Below, one piece after another: positions 44,035-51,887 of a stretch of 64,000 nt of DNA (the stretch's first letter is position 1; each line of letters opens with the position of its first letter). Below the pieces are notes generated by a model that saw nothing but the letters and a program-made list of their open reading frames with translations, ran no database searches and had not been told where the DNA came from. Position numbers and translations under genes: made by a program. The stretch spans positions 62,001 through 126,000 of the forward strand of contig SECP01000008.1 of the NCBI GenBank assembly GCA_004193285.1, in the 5' to 3' direction. This stretch comes from Myxococcales bacterium (lineage in GTDB: Bacteria > Myxococcota_A > Polyangia > Polyangiales > Polyangiaceae).

Positions 44035-44903
44035 GAGGACCATCTGCCATCGAGCAGCTGAAGTCGCTCGGAAACTCGTGCACGAACCTTTCCCGCGACT
44101 TGCTCGTCAATTGCTACGAATTCGACGCACAAGATCTCGCCACGCTGCTCAGCTCCAAGGACAACGAAGCGACGGCCGCAGCCTTGGCGTTTCTGTGGAC
44201 TGATCTTCGCAGGGAGTCCGTGCAGCCACAGCCACTCCTTCATTGCGCATACGCGCGCACGGCAACATTGCTTGCCGGGATGAATACTTGGTCGAACCCG
44301 CGTTCGAACATTCATTTGGTGTGCGAAAGAGTATTTGATGCTCTCGGGTCAAGCTCAACGCAGGTCAGCAGAACCGCGCCGCTTTCTCTGATCCTGGCAG
44401 ATGTGTTGACAGACGCGGCGCTCGAACTTCAAAGCCGTGGCGGGCTAGACTGGCTTACACTGGCAAATTCCTGCTGTGCAATGTGGCCGTCCCTGACGAG
44501 TCGATTGTTCGCGTTCTTGGAAGTTGGCAACGACCAGCAACGATCTGCACTCGAATACATCTGCGCGGTAGCATACCCGACGCCGGATCATCCGTGGTTC
44601 ACCAGGCCATTCTTGCCATGGTGGTTTTACCAGGTCCACGAGAGACTCCATTGGCAAAAGGAGGGGTGTGACGTGTTAGAGCAATTGCTGTCGCGCCCGC
44701 AGGTGGAAGCAAGGCTCAGCGAAATTTCCAAACGTGGCACAGCCACCACAATCAATGGCGCAAATGTCGATTCGATAGTCAAAGAGATTTCAGAATTTCA
44801 ATTAGACTCGGATCTTCCCAAGCGCACCCGGACTCTGCTTCACCACTTGGCGAGCGGCGACCAATCTTCGTTCTGGGACGACGAGGTCGGCGCGAATCGC
44901 TAG
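44025..44903 (+). CDS. candidate immunity protein for the RHS toxin
   Basis: The ATG at 44025 lies 10 nt inside the toxin gene's 3' end, the tight coupling usual for toxin-immunity pairs. The 292-aa product is soluble and mostly helical (TNLSRDLLVNCYEFDAQDLA, TATLLAGMNTWSN, QVEARLSEISKRG). It has no signal peptide, so it would protect the cytoplasm. Its composition is closer to A/T-rich than the RHS backbone, as in the toxin tip. I recognise no immunity family. The call rests on position, overlap and shared composition. Confidence 0.7.
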   Translation: MPLRGPSAIEQLKSLGNSCTNLSRDLLVNCYEFDAQDLATLLSSKDNEATAAALAFLWTDLRRESVQPQPLLHCAYARTATLLAGMNTWSNPRSNIHLVCERVFDALGSSSTQVSRTAPLSLILADVLTDAALELQSRGGLDWLTLANSCCAMWPSLTSRLFAFLEVGNDQQRSALEYICAVAYPTPDHPWFTRPFLPWWFYQVHERLHWQKEGCDVLEQLLSRPQVEARLSEISKRGTATTINGANVDSIVKEISEFQLDSDLPKRTRTLLHHLASGDQSSFWDDEVGANR

Positions 44904-45227
44904 TGTGACATCGCGCACCGGGCTGCGAGCACGAAGTTGCCGTAGCAGGCGACCCGCATGCGCTGCGGCCGCTCCGACATACCGCAGCCGATCAGACTCC
45001 GTGCCGACGACAGAGCGACCGACTCTAGATAGCAAACGCGACTCGATAGGAAGTGAGAGTTGTTCATCTTCGGTAGATGCAGGCTTGTTGCTCGCCCGCG
45101 CTCGGCGTTACAATGCTGTTCTCGTTCGTACACGATTGCCAGCCCGGGTTCCTTGGAGCTTTCCGCACGCAGCGCAACGCGAGCTGGCTCGCGCGCACGA
45201 GCTTTCGAGTAGAGTGGAGTCGAGGAA
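44904..45227. other. intergenic gap between immunity candidates
   Basis: No convincing gene. Near the left edge (44916-44946) are CACCGGGCTGC and GAAGTTGCCGTAGC, both like parts of the element after dnaA (59552-59594), suggesting a degenerate third copy of that repeat. A minus-strand frame at 44900-45133 encodes 77 residues without support. The gap may be scar DNA from loss of an older toxin tip. Confidence 0.35.
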
Positions 45228-46532
45228 GTGGCCGTAGCGGGCCGCCCATGGCGAGGGTCGATTCCCTCGGATTCTTCTGTCTTTCCCGAGGACCTTATCG
45301 CTGCCGGTCAGGTAGACGCGCAGCAGTGGGTCAGGATTGCACCCTACGCCTTCAGCGAGTTCGAGGTCTTTTCGCGCGACTGCCACCTGCCGAGCCCTCC
45401 GCCTCCGCCCTGGGTCACCGAGCCGCCCAATCCAAGTCTGAAGCTGGACTACAAGGTCGTCCCGCGGCACGACTTCTTCGGGGACGGAGCTGGTCTGTTC
45501 TGTACCGAGGTCGTGCTTCGAGCGCTGACGCGTCTGGGTGTGAGCGGGTGGAGTGCGAGCCCCGTCGTGCATGCGAGTCCTCATCCGGTTCGTGGCTCCC
45601 GACTGTATGGGCTGCAGTTGCCTGGGCGGCTCGGGGCACCCACGTCGACGATGAACCTCATTCGTCCAGCAGCGGCTTCGAATTGTCCGGTGGGGGTTCC
45701 GGGTACGCCGCTTCCTCCAGTCACCTTCGATGCTTCGGCTTGGTCTGGTGACCCGGTTTGCGTCAGTGAATGGCTGAAGGTCGACACCAACAATCCGTAC
45801 CGCGCCCTGTTGGCGCGCGGCGACTTCGTTCAAGCGCTGCTAGCTGAAGGCGCCAGTGACTCGCTCCTCCTACAACCGGTGGAGCTGGTGAATTTGCCGG
45901 CGAGCCCTCTGCCGGCTCGACCTGCGGCGGTCATGCTCCAAGTGGCGCCGAGCTGGCCGCGGCCGACTACGTTCACGGGCTCCGCACATTCCCGCATTGC
46001 CGCAACGGCGCCGCACTACCGGCACTTTCTGCCGCCCCCGCCCCAGCCGGAAGAGCTCCGCCGCGTCGCGACGGAAGTTGAACAGCGTTACGGCGGCAGC
46101 CTCGGAAGTGAGCTGCTGAGCTTCATGGCCGCGACGAATGGAGCAGCGCTCTTCGCTGGCATGCTGACGTTTTTTCCGATTGGCGCGCGTACAGAAGAAA
46201 ACAGCAACGTCATTCCGCACTGGTTCGCTTGTGATGACCTGGCTGGGGCCAACGAGCGGGTGGGGCCAGATGACTGGCTGATCACCAGAGCTCCAGGTTG
46301 GATTCTGTTCGCGAGCCGTTACAACGAGATGCATGCGATGTGGGCCATCAACCCGAAAGGCATCGTGCGCCTCTTGCATCAGAGCGGCGAGGTTCTCGGT
46401 CCGGACTTGCCGTTCGAAGCGTGGCTCGAAGATCAGGTAGCAGACCTCGAGTGGGCCTGGGACCATCCCGAAGCATTTCAACAGTTCAATCGTTGGATAG
46501 ATCTCTCGCCGAGCGAAGGCTGGAGCTTCTAG
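45228..46532 (+). CDS. SUKH-like protein, candidate second immunity protein
   Basis: The GTG at 45228 follows GGAG by 8 nt and gives 434 aa. The N-terminal half holds KLDYKVVPRHDFFGDGAGLFCTEV, which resembles DUF1629/Imm11-like proteins only loosely. The C-terminal half (~260-430) has the SUKH (SMI1/KNR4) outline: EELRRVATEVEQRYGG, LSFMAATNGAALFAG, LITRAPGWILFASRYNE, and an acidic helical end. SUKH proteins commonly neutralise nuclease toxins. No toxin gene precedes it, so it may be an orphan kept after a toxin-tip replacement. Confidence 0.6.
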   Translation: MAVAGRPWRGSIPSDSSVFPEDLIAAGQVDAQQWVRIAPYAFSEFEVFSRDCHLPSPPPPPWVTEPPNPSLKLDYKVVPRHDFFGDGAGLFCTEVVLRALTRLGVSGWSASPVVHASPHPVRGSRLYGLQLPGRLGAPTSTMNLIRPAAASNCPVGVPGTPLPPVTFDASAWSGDPVCVSEWLKVDTNNPYRALLARGDFVQALLAEGASDSLLLQPVELVNLPASPLPARPAAVMLQVAPSWPRPTTFTGSAHSRIAATAPHYRHFLPPPPQPEELRRVATEVEQRYGGSLGSELLSFMAATNGAALFAGMLTFFPIGARTEENSNVIPHWFACDDLAGANERVGPDDWLITRAPGWILFASRYNEMHAMWAINPKGIVRLLHQSGEVLGPDLPFEAWLEDQVADLEWAWDHPEAFQQFNRWIDLSPSEGWSF

Positions 46533-46700
46533 GGCTCGTCGTGAGTCAGCTCCTGACCATCTTCGTGCCTCATACGACCAGCTTCGCAGGTGCAGGACGC
46601 CGAGTGGGGCTGGCGACGCTCACCGGAGCGGCAGGGCTACGCGCATCACGGCGGCCAACGGCGGCAGGACCTCGCTAGAGTCGCGTTCGCATGGGGAGTG

Positions 46701-47780
46701 ATGGCTGAGCCGCTGATCTCCAAATCCGTTCTCGAGGCGATTGCGGAGGACACGCGGGTGCTGCTGAACCGGCCAGCCCGGGAGGTGGTGGACGCCGCGT
46801 TGGCCGCCGCCTGCGCCCATGCGGAGCTCGCGTGCCTTAGCTCGTCGCCGGTGCCGTTCTTCTTCGAACTGCGCGGCGAGCCCGCTTCCGACCGCTTGAT
46901 GAGGGAGTGGTACGACGCGACCGGGCGGGTGCTTGCGAGTGAGAAGCCCAGCGTCAAGGGCAGGAGCGAGTACTGGATTTATGTCCGCGGCGCGGTTTCC
47001 GTTGATTGCTTCCTGATCTCCGCGTTCAAAGGCACCTGCAGGCTGTCTCGGGTTGCGCGGCGCGGGACGGTGGAGCCGAACCTGGGTTACTTCGTAGCCA
47101 CCAGCGGTGGTGCGCAAGCGCACGCGTACGTCTGGGCGCACGAGCTCGGGCGAGTTTCGCGCCTGGAGATTTGGGACTTGCGAGCCAACGCTCCCGACAG
47201 GGTCGAAGCGACGTATGACGGCAAGGGCGAGCTTCTGCGCCTGACACGCAACGGAACGCTCGCCTGGAGCGCCTCTCCCGCGCCCAGTACGCCCCTCTCG
47301 TCGGGCGAGTTGGCTGACAGGTTGCTCCGTGCCGCTCGCAGCAGCCTTGCCAAGGCGACCGAGCCGGCGCTCGCGCTGACGGTTTGCTTCGTCCGAGGGG
47401 ACGCGGCGTCGCTGCCACCTTGCTTGGGCGTCGTGTTCGAGCGTGACGCTGAGGCGTTCGTCTTGCAGCCATCCAGGTTCGAGAGCGAACACAACGCGCT
47501 GTGGAATCCGACGCTGCAACAGGACAGCGGCTTTCCGGCGAATGCGCAGTACCCTTTCGCAGCGCTCGGAGCAGATGAGGTGCGCTTGGAGGGGAGCGCG
47601 GCGGAAGTCGAGCAACACTTGCGGGCTTTGATGGACCAATTGAATGCACGGCGGGCCCCCTCCGAGCCGCCGTTCTTGCTGCTCGACTTAGCCGGTGACT
47701 GCACTGACTACGTCGGTAGACTGTCCGCAAGTGACCGGCTTCGGCTCGCCAGGTTCCTGCCTGCTGCTCCCGAGGGCTGA
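46701..47780 (+). CDS. unknown 359-aa protein at end of effector island
   Basis: The ATG at 46701 has GGGGAG just upstream. The soluble protein begins with helices (LEAIAEDTRVLLNRPAREVVDAALAA) and continues with strand-rich segments (SVDCFLISAFKGTCRLSRV, YFVATSGGAQAHAYVWA). It ends in FLLLDLAGDCTDYVGRL and an acidic-to-basic tail. I recognise no family. It lies 168 nt after the SUKH-like gene on the same strand and converges with a lipoprotein gene. An immunity or accessory role is possible by position only. Confidence 0.55.
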   Translation: MAEPLISKSVLEAIAEDTRVLLNRPAREVVDAALAAACAHAELACLSSSPVPFFFELRGEPASDRLMREWYDATGRVLASEKPSVKGRSEYWIYVRGAVSVDCFLISAFKGTCRLSRVARRGTVEPNLGYFVATSGGAQAHAYVWAHELGRVSRLEIWDLRANAPDRVEATYDGKGELLRLTRNGTLAWSASPAPSTPLSSGELADRLLRAARSSLAKATEPALALTVCFVRGDAASLPPCLGVVFERDAEAFVLQPSRFESEHNALWNPTLQQDSGFPANAQYPFAALGADEVRLEGSAAEVEQHLRALMDQLNARRAPSEPPFLLLDLAGDCTDYVGRLSASDRLRLARFLPAAPEG

Positions 47781-47815
47781 TCTCGACTGCGAGGCAGCCC
47801 TGAGCATCGAGACAG

Positions 47816-48808
47816 TTACTGGCAGCCGATTTGGGTGTCGGCGATCGCCAAGTCGTCGAACCACACCACGAAGGGGGCCGGCAGCGCGTCGTCTTGGTAG
47901 TGAGTGGCGCCGATGATGAGGGACTTGTAGTCCGACATTTGGTTGTCGCCGCCGGTGAGCGCGATTTCGGTCACCTCTTTGGAGTCCGAAAAGAAGCGGT
48001 AGCTCTTGGCGCCCACGTCCACGAACCATTCGGCGCAATGCCAGTTGGCGTCCCACATCCAATCGTAGCTAGAAGCGGCGCCGCCCTTGTCGTTCGGATT
48101 GTTGAACAGCCACTGGTGCACGTTGCTGGCCGGCTCGGACACCGTGTCCACCACGCGATTTTCGCTCGTGCCCAGCAGGCTGACGAACGTGACGTGGAAG
48201 TAATTGGAGGGGTTCTGCGCTGCGGGCGACTTCACCTTGTAGAAGATGCGCCCCCAATGCTTGCTGGCGGTGGCGCCAAGACCAGTGAGGTCTTTTTGAA
48301 TGCGGCTGATGCCCTTTTGCGCGGAGTTGCTCATGAGCGATTTGGCTCCTGAATGAAACTCAGCGCTGGAGACGGTTTGGTCCTGTGCGGACGCCGTGCC
48401 GTAGCCCTTGAAAGAGGTCCACCCCGTCGGTGAGGCTCCGACGGTCCCGCTCTCGAAATCTTCGCAGAGCTTGTAGCTCTTGCCGGAGCAGCTGGAGCTG
48501 CCTCCGCCCACGGGCGCGCCGCCGTTCGCGGTGCCCGCCTGGCCTCCGCCGGTGCCGCCCTGACCCGCGCTGCCGCCGGCCGCGGTGCCGCCGGTTCCGG
48601 CTGCCGTGCCCGCAGTTCCGCCTTGACCACTACCGCCCGAAGCGGAGCCGCCGGTCGAGCCTGCGCCAGAGCCCGCCGCCGAGGTGCCACCCGTGGCCTG
48701 GCCGCTCGCTCCACCTTGGGGCGCGTCGGACGAGGAGGAGCTGGAGCAAGCTGCGAAGCTGCAGGCGCTCAAAAGGACAGCAAGCGGCGAAAGAACAGAG
48801 AGCTTCAT
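47816..48808 (-). CDS. secreted Cip1-like lipoprotein
   Basis: From the ATG at 48808 the 330-aa protein has a signal ending in lipobox FAAC. A Ser/Gly/Ala-rich linker of about 75 residues follows. The C-terminal domain (~100-330) has SYKLCEDFESGTVG, HWGRIFYKVKSP, HVTFVSLLG, WHCAEWFVDV and VVWFDDLAIADTQIGC. This jelly-roll pattern is seen in Cip1-like, polysaccharide-lyase-like proteins that bind or act on plant-type polysaccharides. Catalysis cannot be inferred. A further in-frame start upstream at 49192 is in DNA that looks non-coding. Confidence 0.75.
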   Translation of the reverse strand: MKLSVLSPLAVLLSACSFAACSSSSSSDAPQGGASGQATGGTSAAGSGAGSTGGSASGGSGQGGTAGTAAGTGGTAAGGSAGQGGTGGGQAGTANGGAPVGGGSSSCSGKSYKLCEDFESGTVGASPTGWTSFKGYGTASAQDQTVSSAEFHSGAKSLMSNSAQKGISRIQKDLTGLGATASKHWGRIFYKVKSPAAQNPSNYFHVTFVSLLGTSENRVVDTVSEPASNVHQWLFNNPNDKGGAASSYDWMWDANWHCAEWFVDVGAKSYRFFSDSKEVTEIALTGGDNQMSDYKSLIIGATHYQDDALPAPFVVWFDDLAIADTQIGCQ

Positions 48809-49125
48809 GTCATCTAAGAGTGCCCGCCCGCGCCCTGGAAGTCCAACCTGGGCCGGGTAAGTCGCAACCGTGGCGCGACATTCGCGAGGTGCGGTGGGCG
48901 CGCGGAGAGGGTTGCGTCGTTTCGCAGTGCGTCGAGCCAGCGCGCGCGCCGTGCTTCGAGCGCTCTCGCAGTTGCCGCGTTTGCTTTCGTCGCGCAGCAC
49001 AGGCTCTGGCGTCGAGCCGTTCGTAACCACCATCGCTGGTCGCGAAACGGTAAGAGCGCTTTCCTTTGGATGCGATGGGCTCGGGTACGCCTCACGTCTC
49101 GCTTTCACCGTGATACAAGCGGCGC

Positions 49126-50463
49126 ATGAGCTTGGGCCTGGGCTGTCGTTTCTGGGTGCTGGGTGCGCTGACCTCGGGCTTGGTCGTCGCATGTAGCAGC
49201 GGTTCGGATCGCGCTTTCGGCGACCCGAGCCAGCCGAACCAGCCGAGCGGCGGCGCGGCGGGTGAACCGAGCGCCTCGGGCGGCTCGCGCACGAGCGCCG
49301 GCGCCAGCGGGGCGAGCGCCGCCGGGACCTCGGGGTCGACCAACGGCGGCAGCTCGAGCCTTGCGGCGGGCGACGGCGGCATGGCCGGAGACTGCGCAGC
49401 CGGTGAGTGCGAGCAGGAGCCGGGCCCGAACCCCTGCGCTCCCAACCCCTGCAAGAACGAGGGCGTGTGTCACGAGAGCGGCGAGTCGTTTGTGTGCGAG
49501 TGCACCGGCGGCTTCGCAGGAACGACGTGCACGCAGCAAGCTTTGGAGGCGCTCCCGCTCCTGCCCGGCGCCACGAGCTGCGACCTTGCTGCGCTCAGCG
49601 GCAGCGGCGCGGTCGCGGTCGGCGACTGCAACGTGGACAGCGTGCGAACGCCGTTCTGGTGGAAGCCTGCGATCGGCACCAAAGCTCTGTCGACGGGATT
49701 CGAGAGCGGAGCGACCGCGCTCACGAGCGACGGCACCTTCGTCGTCGGTTACTCGCGCTCCACGGACGGAAGCACGAGCGGCGTGAGCTGGTTCAACGGC
49801 CAGCAGGGGTCCGGTTATCAAGGCCTCGTTTACAACGGTCAAACCGTGAGCAGTCGTCCCTCCGTGGTGAGCGACGACGGCATGGTGGTCGCCGGCGAAT
49901 CAGAATCCTTGAACGGCTCTCCGCGCGCCGTACGCTGGGTTGATCACGGGGAAGCCGTGCTGCTCGGCACCGGGCACGGAGAGATTTACGTCAAAGGCAT
50001 GAGCGGCGACGGCAAGGTGATCGTCGGGTACGCCTACGATCCGGACGCAGCGATCGTCTGGACGCCGGAAGGCGGCTTGGCCAACCTGCCTGTTCCGGAA
50101 GGAGTGGAGGGCGGCGTAGCGTTCGGCGTGAGCCGGGACGGTCGGGTGATCGTCGGGGAAGCGGGCGGGCAAGCCGTGCGCTGGGTCGCAGGAGCAGCGC
50201 CCCAGGAGCTCGGCGTCATGGGCTCCGCCCGAGCTGCGAGCAAGACGGGTGACGTGATCGTCGGCAGGTCGGGTGGGGAGGCGATGATCTGGGACGAGGA
50301 CCACGGCGCTCGCCTGCTGTCGGACGTGCTCTTCGAGCTCGGCGCGGACGTCATGAGCTGGACCTTGTCGGAAGCGGTGGCGGTGTCTGCTGACGGTCGC
50401 GTGATCGCCGGCAACGGCTCGTTCGGCGGCATGGACCGGGTCTGGCTGGCGCGCTTACCGTAA
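49126..50463 (+). CDS. lipoprotein with EGF-like domain and HAF-type repeats
   Basis: The 445-aa product has a signal ending in lipobox VVAC. A Ser/Gly/Ala-rich linker follows, then an EGF-like domain (~102-136, NPCAPNPCKNEGVCHESG and CECTGGFAGTTC, six Cys). About five repeats of the HAF extracellular type come next (for example DGTFVVGYS, GKVIVGYAY, GRVIVGEAGG, followed by VRW-type strands), which form a propeller-like fold. It is expected on the cell surface. The pairing of a linker, EGF and propeller is typical of myxobacterial secretomes. Its ribosome site is weak. Confidence 0.75.
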   Translation: MSLGLGCRFWVLGALTSGLVVACSSGSDRAFGDPSQPNQPSGGAAGEPSASGGSRTSAGASGASAAGTSGSTNGGSSSLAAGDGGMAGDCAAGECEQEPGPNPCAPNPCKNEGVCHESGESFVCECTGGFAGTTCTQQALEALPLLPGATSCDLAALSGSGAVAVGDCNVDSVRTPFWWKPAIGTKALSTGFESGATALTSDGTFVVGYSRSTDGSTSGVSWFNGQQGSGYQGLVYNGQTVSSRPSVVSDDGMVVAGESESLNGSPRAVRWVDHGEAVLLGTGHGEIYVKGMSGDGKVIVGYAYDPDAAIVWTPEGGLANLPVPEGVEGGVAFGVSRDGRVIVGEAGGQAVRWVAGAAPQELGVMGSARAASKTGDVIVGRSGGEAMIWDEDHGARLLSDVLFELGADVMSWTLSEAVAVSADGRVIAGNGSFGGMDRVWLARLP

Positions 50464-50534
50464 GCGCGGCTGCAAGGCCTCCGTCGCGCTTTTCTTGACG
50501 ACTGGCGGCGCCGCGTCGATGAGTCTTTGCTGCG

Positions 50535-51887
50535 ATGGCCAGGTCCGCTCAATCCCGCTCGATGGCGCCCGCAGACGCGGACGTCATCGTCACGGTGGTT
50601 CGAGGTCGCGCGGAGCAAGGCCAACAGGCGTTCGTCCGGGGTCGAGCTTCGGCTAGAATTTCGGTCGGCGCGGCGGGGGATTGGTCGCTGTCGGGGCCAG
50701 GAGTCATGCCGATGCACTTGTGGCTGCAGTTCGACGGGCAGGCGCTGTTTGCGGCGCGAGGTGACGGGGCCGTCACCCTGGCGGGAAAACCACTGACCAG
50801 CGAGTGGACCGCGGTTCCGGACGGAGCGGAGCTGCGCTTCGGCTTCGGGCTGCTGCGAGTGGGTCGCGACTCGAAGCCCGGTCGCGGCCCCGCGCGCGAG
50901 AGGCCGGCCGCGCGCCGTCAAGCTTGGCTACTGGCGCTCGTGGTGTTGACCGGTGCGGGCGTCGCGCTTGCGCTGACGGCGATCCGCGGCCGAACGCCTT
51001 CCGAGGTTGCGAAGCTGGAGGCAACGAGGAGCGCGGCTCCTCCGTCCTCGATGGTGCCCGCGGAAGAGCCGGTGGCGGTCGCGCCGGCAGTCGCGTCGCC
51101 GCCCGAAGCAGCCGTGGCGCCGGGGCTGCCGTCGTTGACTCTTGCGGCCTCCCCGCTCCCCGCACCGCCGCAAGGAGGGGGTCCATCAGCGGTCTCGCAG
51201 CTGCTCCGCGCTTACCCCCAGAACATCGCCAATCGCGCGGTTCCGAGGATCGGGGAGAAGCCTTGGCTCATCTCGGAAGAGTGGCGGGCTCACCACGAGC
51301 GGCAGCTGCACGCCCCTGGTCGCACGACCGCGAAGGTCCTCTTCTTGGGCGACTCGATCACGGAAGGTTGGGGCGTGGCGCCGGCTTACGGCCAGCACTT
51401 CGCAGCCTATGCACCGGTGAACCTCGGTATCGCCAACGACATGACCCAGAACGTGCTCTGGCGCATCGAGCACGGCACGCTCAGCGGTACGAACCCGCGG
51501 GCGGTAGTGTTGATGATTGGAGTCAACAACCTGGCCGGCGGGTTTTCACCCGAGCAAACTGCGGACGGCGTGCGCGCCATCCTCACCGCGATTCAAGCGC
51601 AGCTCCCGGCCGCGCGCGTGCTGCTGCTCGGCGTGCTTCCAGCGCGGCAAGACGCGCAAAATCCTCTACGCCTCCGCATCTCGCAAGCCAATCAGCTCCT
51701 GCTTTCGCTCGCCAAACCGGACCGGGTGGAGGTGCGCGACCTCGGCTCGCTATTGCTCGAGCCGGACGGCTCGATCTCGCGCGCCACGATGCGAGACTTC
51801 CTGCATCCGAGCCCGGAGGGTTTCGAGCGGCTCAGCCTCGCGGTGGCGCCGTACCTGCAAGCGCTCGTCGCGGCGCCGCCTCAGTAG
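50535..51887 (+). CDS. FHA-like/transmembrane/SGNH (GDSL) hydrolase fusion
   Basis: The 450-aa protein has three parts. Residues ~15-110 look FHA-like (RASARISVGAAGDWSLSGPGV, DGAELRFGFGLLRVGRD). One membrane helix lies at ~132-155 (AWLLALVVLTGAGVALALTAI). A C-terminal SGNH hydrolase has block I GDSITEGW (~272), GIANDMT, IGVNN, and the D-x-x-H pair in DFLHPS (~420-423). The layout puts the FHA-like part in the cytoplasm and the hydrolase in the periplasm. Its 3' end overlaps the kinase gene's 3' end by 7 nt. Substrate is unknown; SGNH enzymes cut ester bonds. Confidence 0.75.
   Translation: MARSAQSRSMAPADADVIVTVVRGRAEQGQQAFVRGRASARISVGAAGDWSLSGPGVMPMHLWLQFDGQALFAARGDGAVTLAGKPLTSEWTAVPDGAELRFGFGLLRVGRDSKPGRGPARERPAARRQAWLLALVVLTGAGVALALTAIRGRTPSEVAKLEATRSAAPPSSMVPAEEPVAVAPAVASPPEAAVAPGLPSLTLAASPLPAPPQGGGPSAVSQLLRAYPQNIANRAVPRIGEKPWLISEEWRAHHERQLHAPGRTTAKVLFLGDSITEGWGVAPAYGQHFAAYAPVNLGIANDMTQNVLWRIEHGTLSGTNPRAVVLMIGVNNLAGGFSPEQTADGVRAILTAIQAQLPAARVLLLGVLPARQDAQNPLRLRISQANQLLLSLAKPDRVEVRDLGSLLLEPDGSISRATMRDFLHPSPEGFERLSLAVAPYLQALVAAPPQ

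Noticed and set aside
44900..45133. 77-residue minus-strand gene in the gap after the immunity gene
   Set aside because: No ribosome site, no domain, and its end overlaps what looks like a degenerate intergenic repeat.
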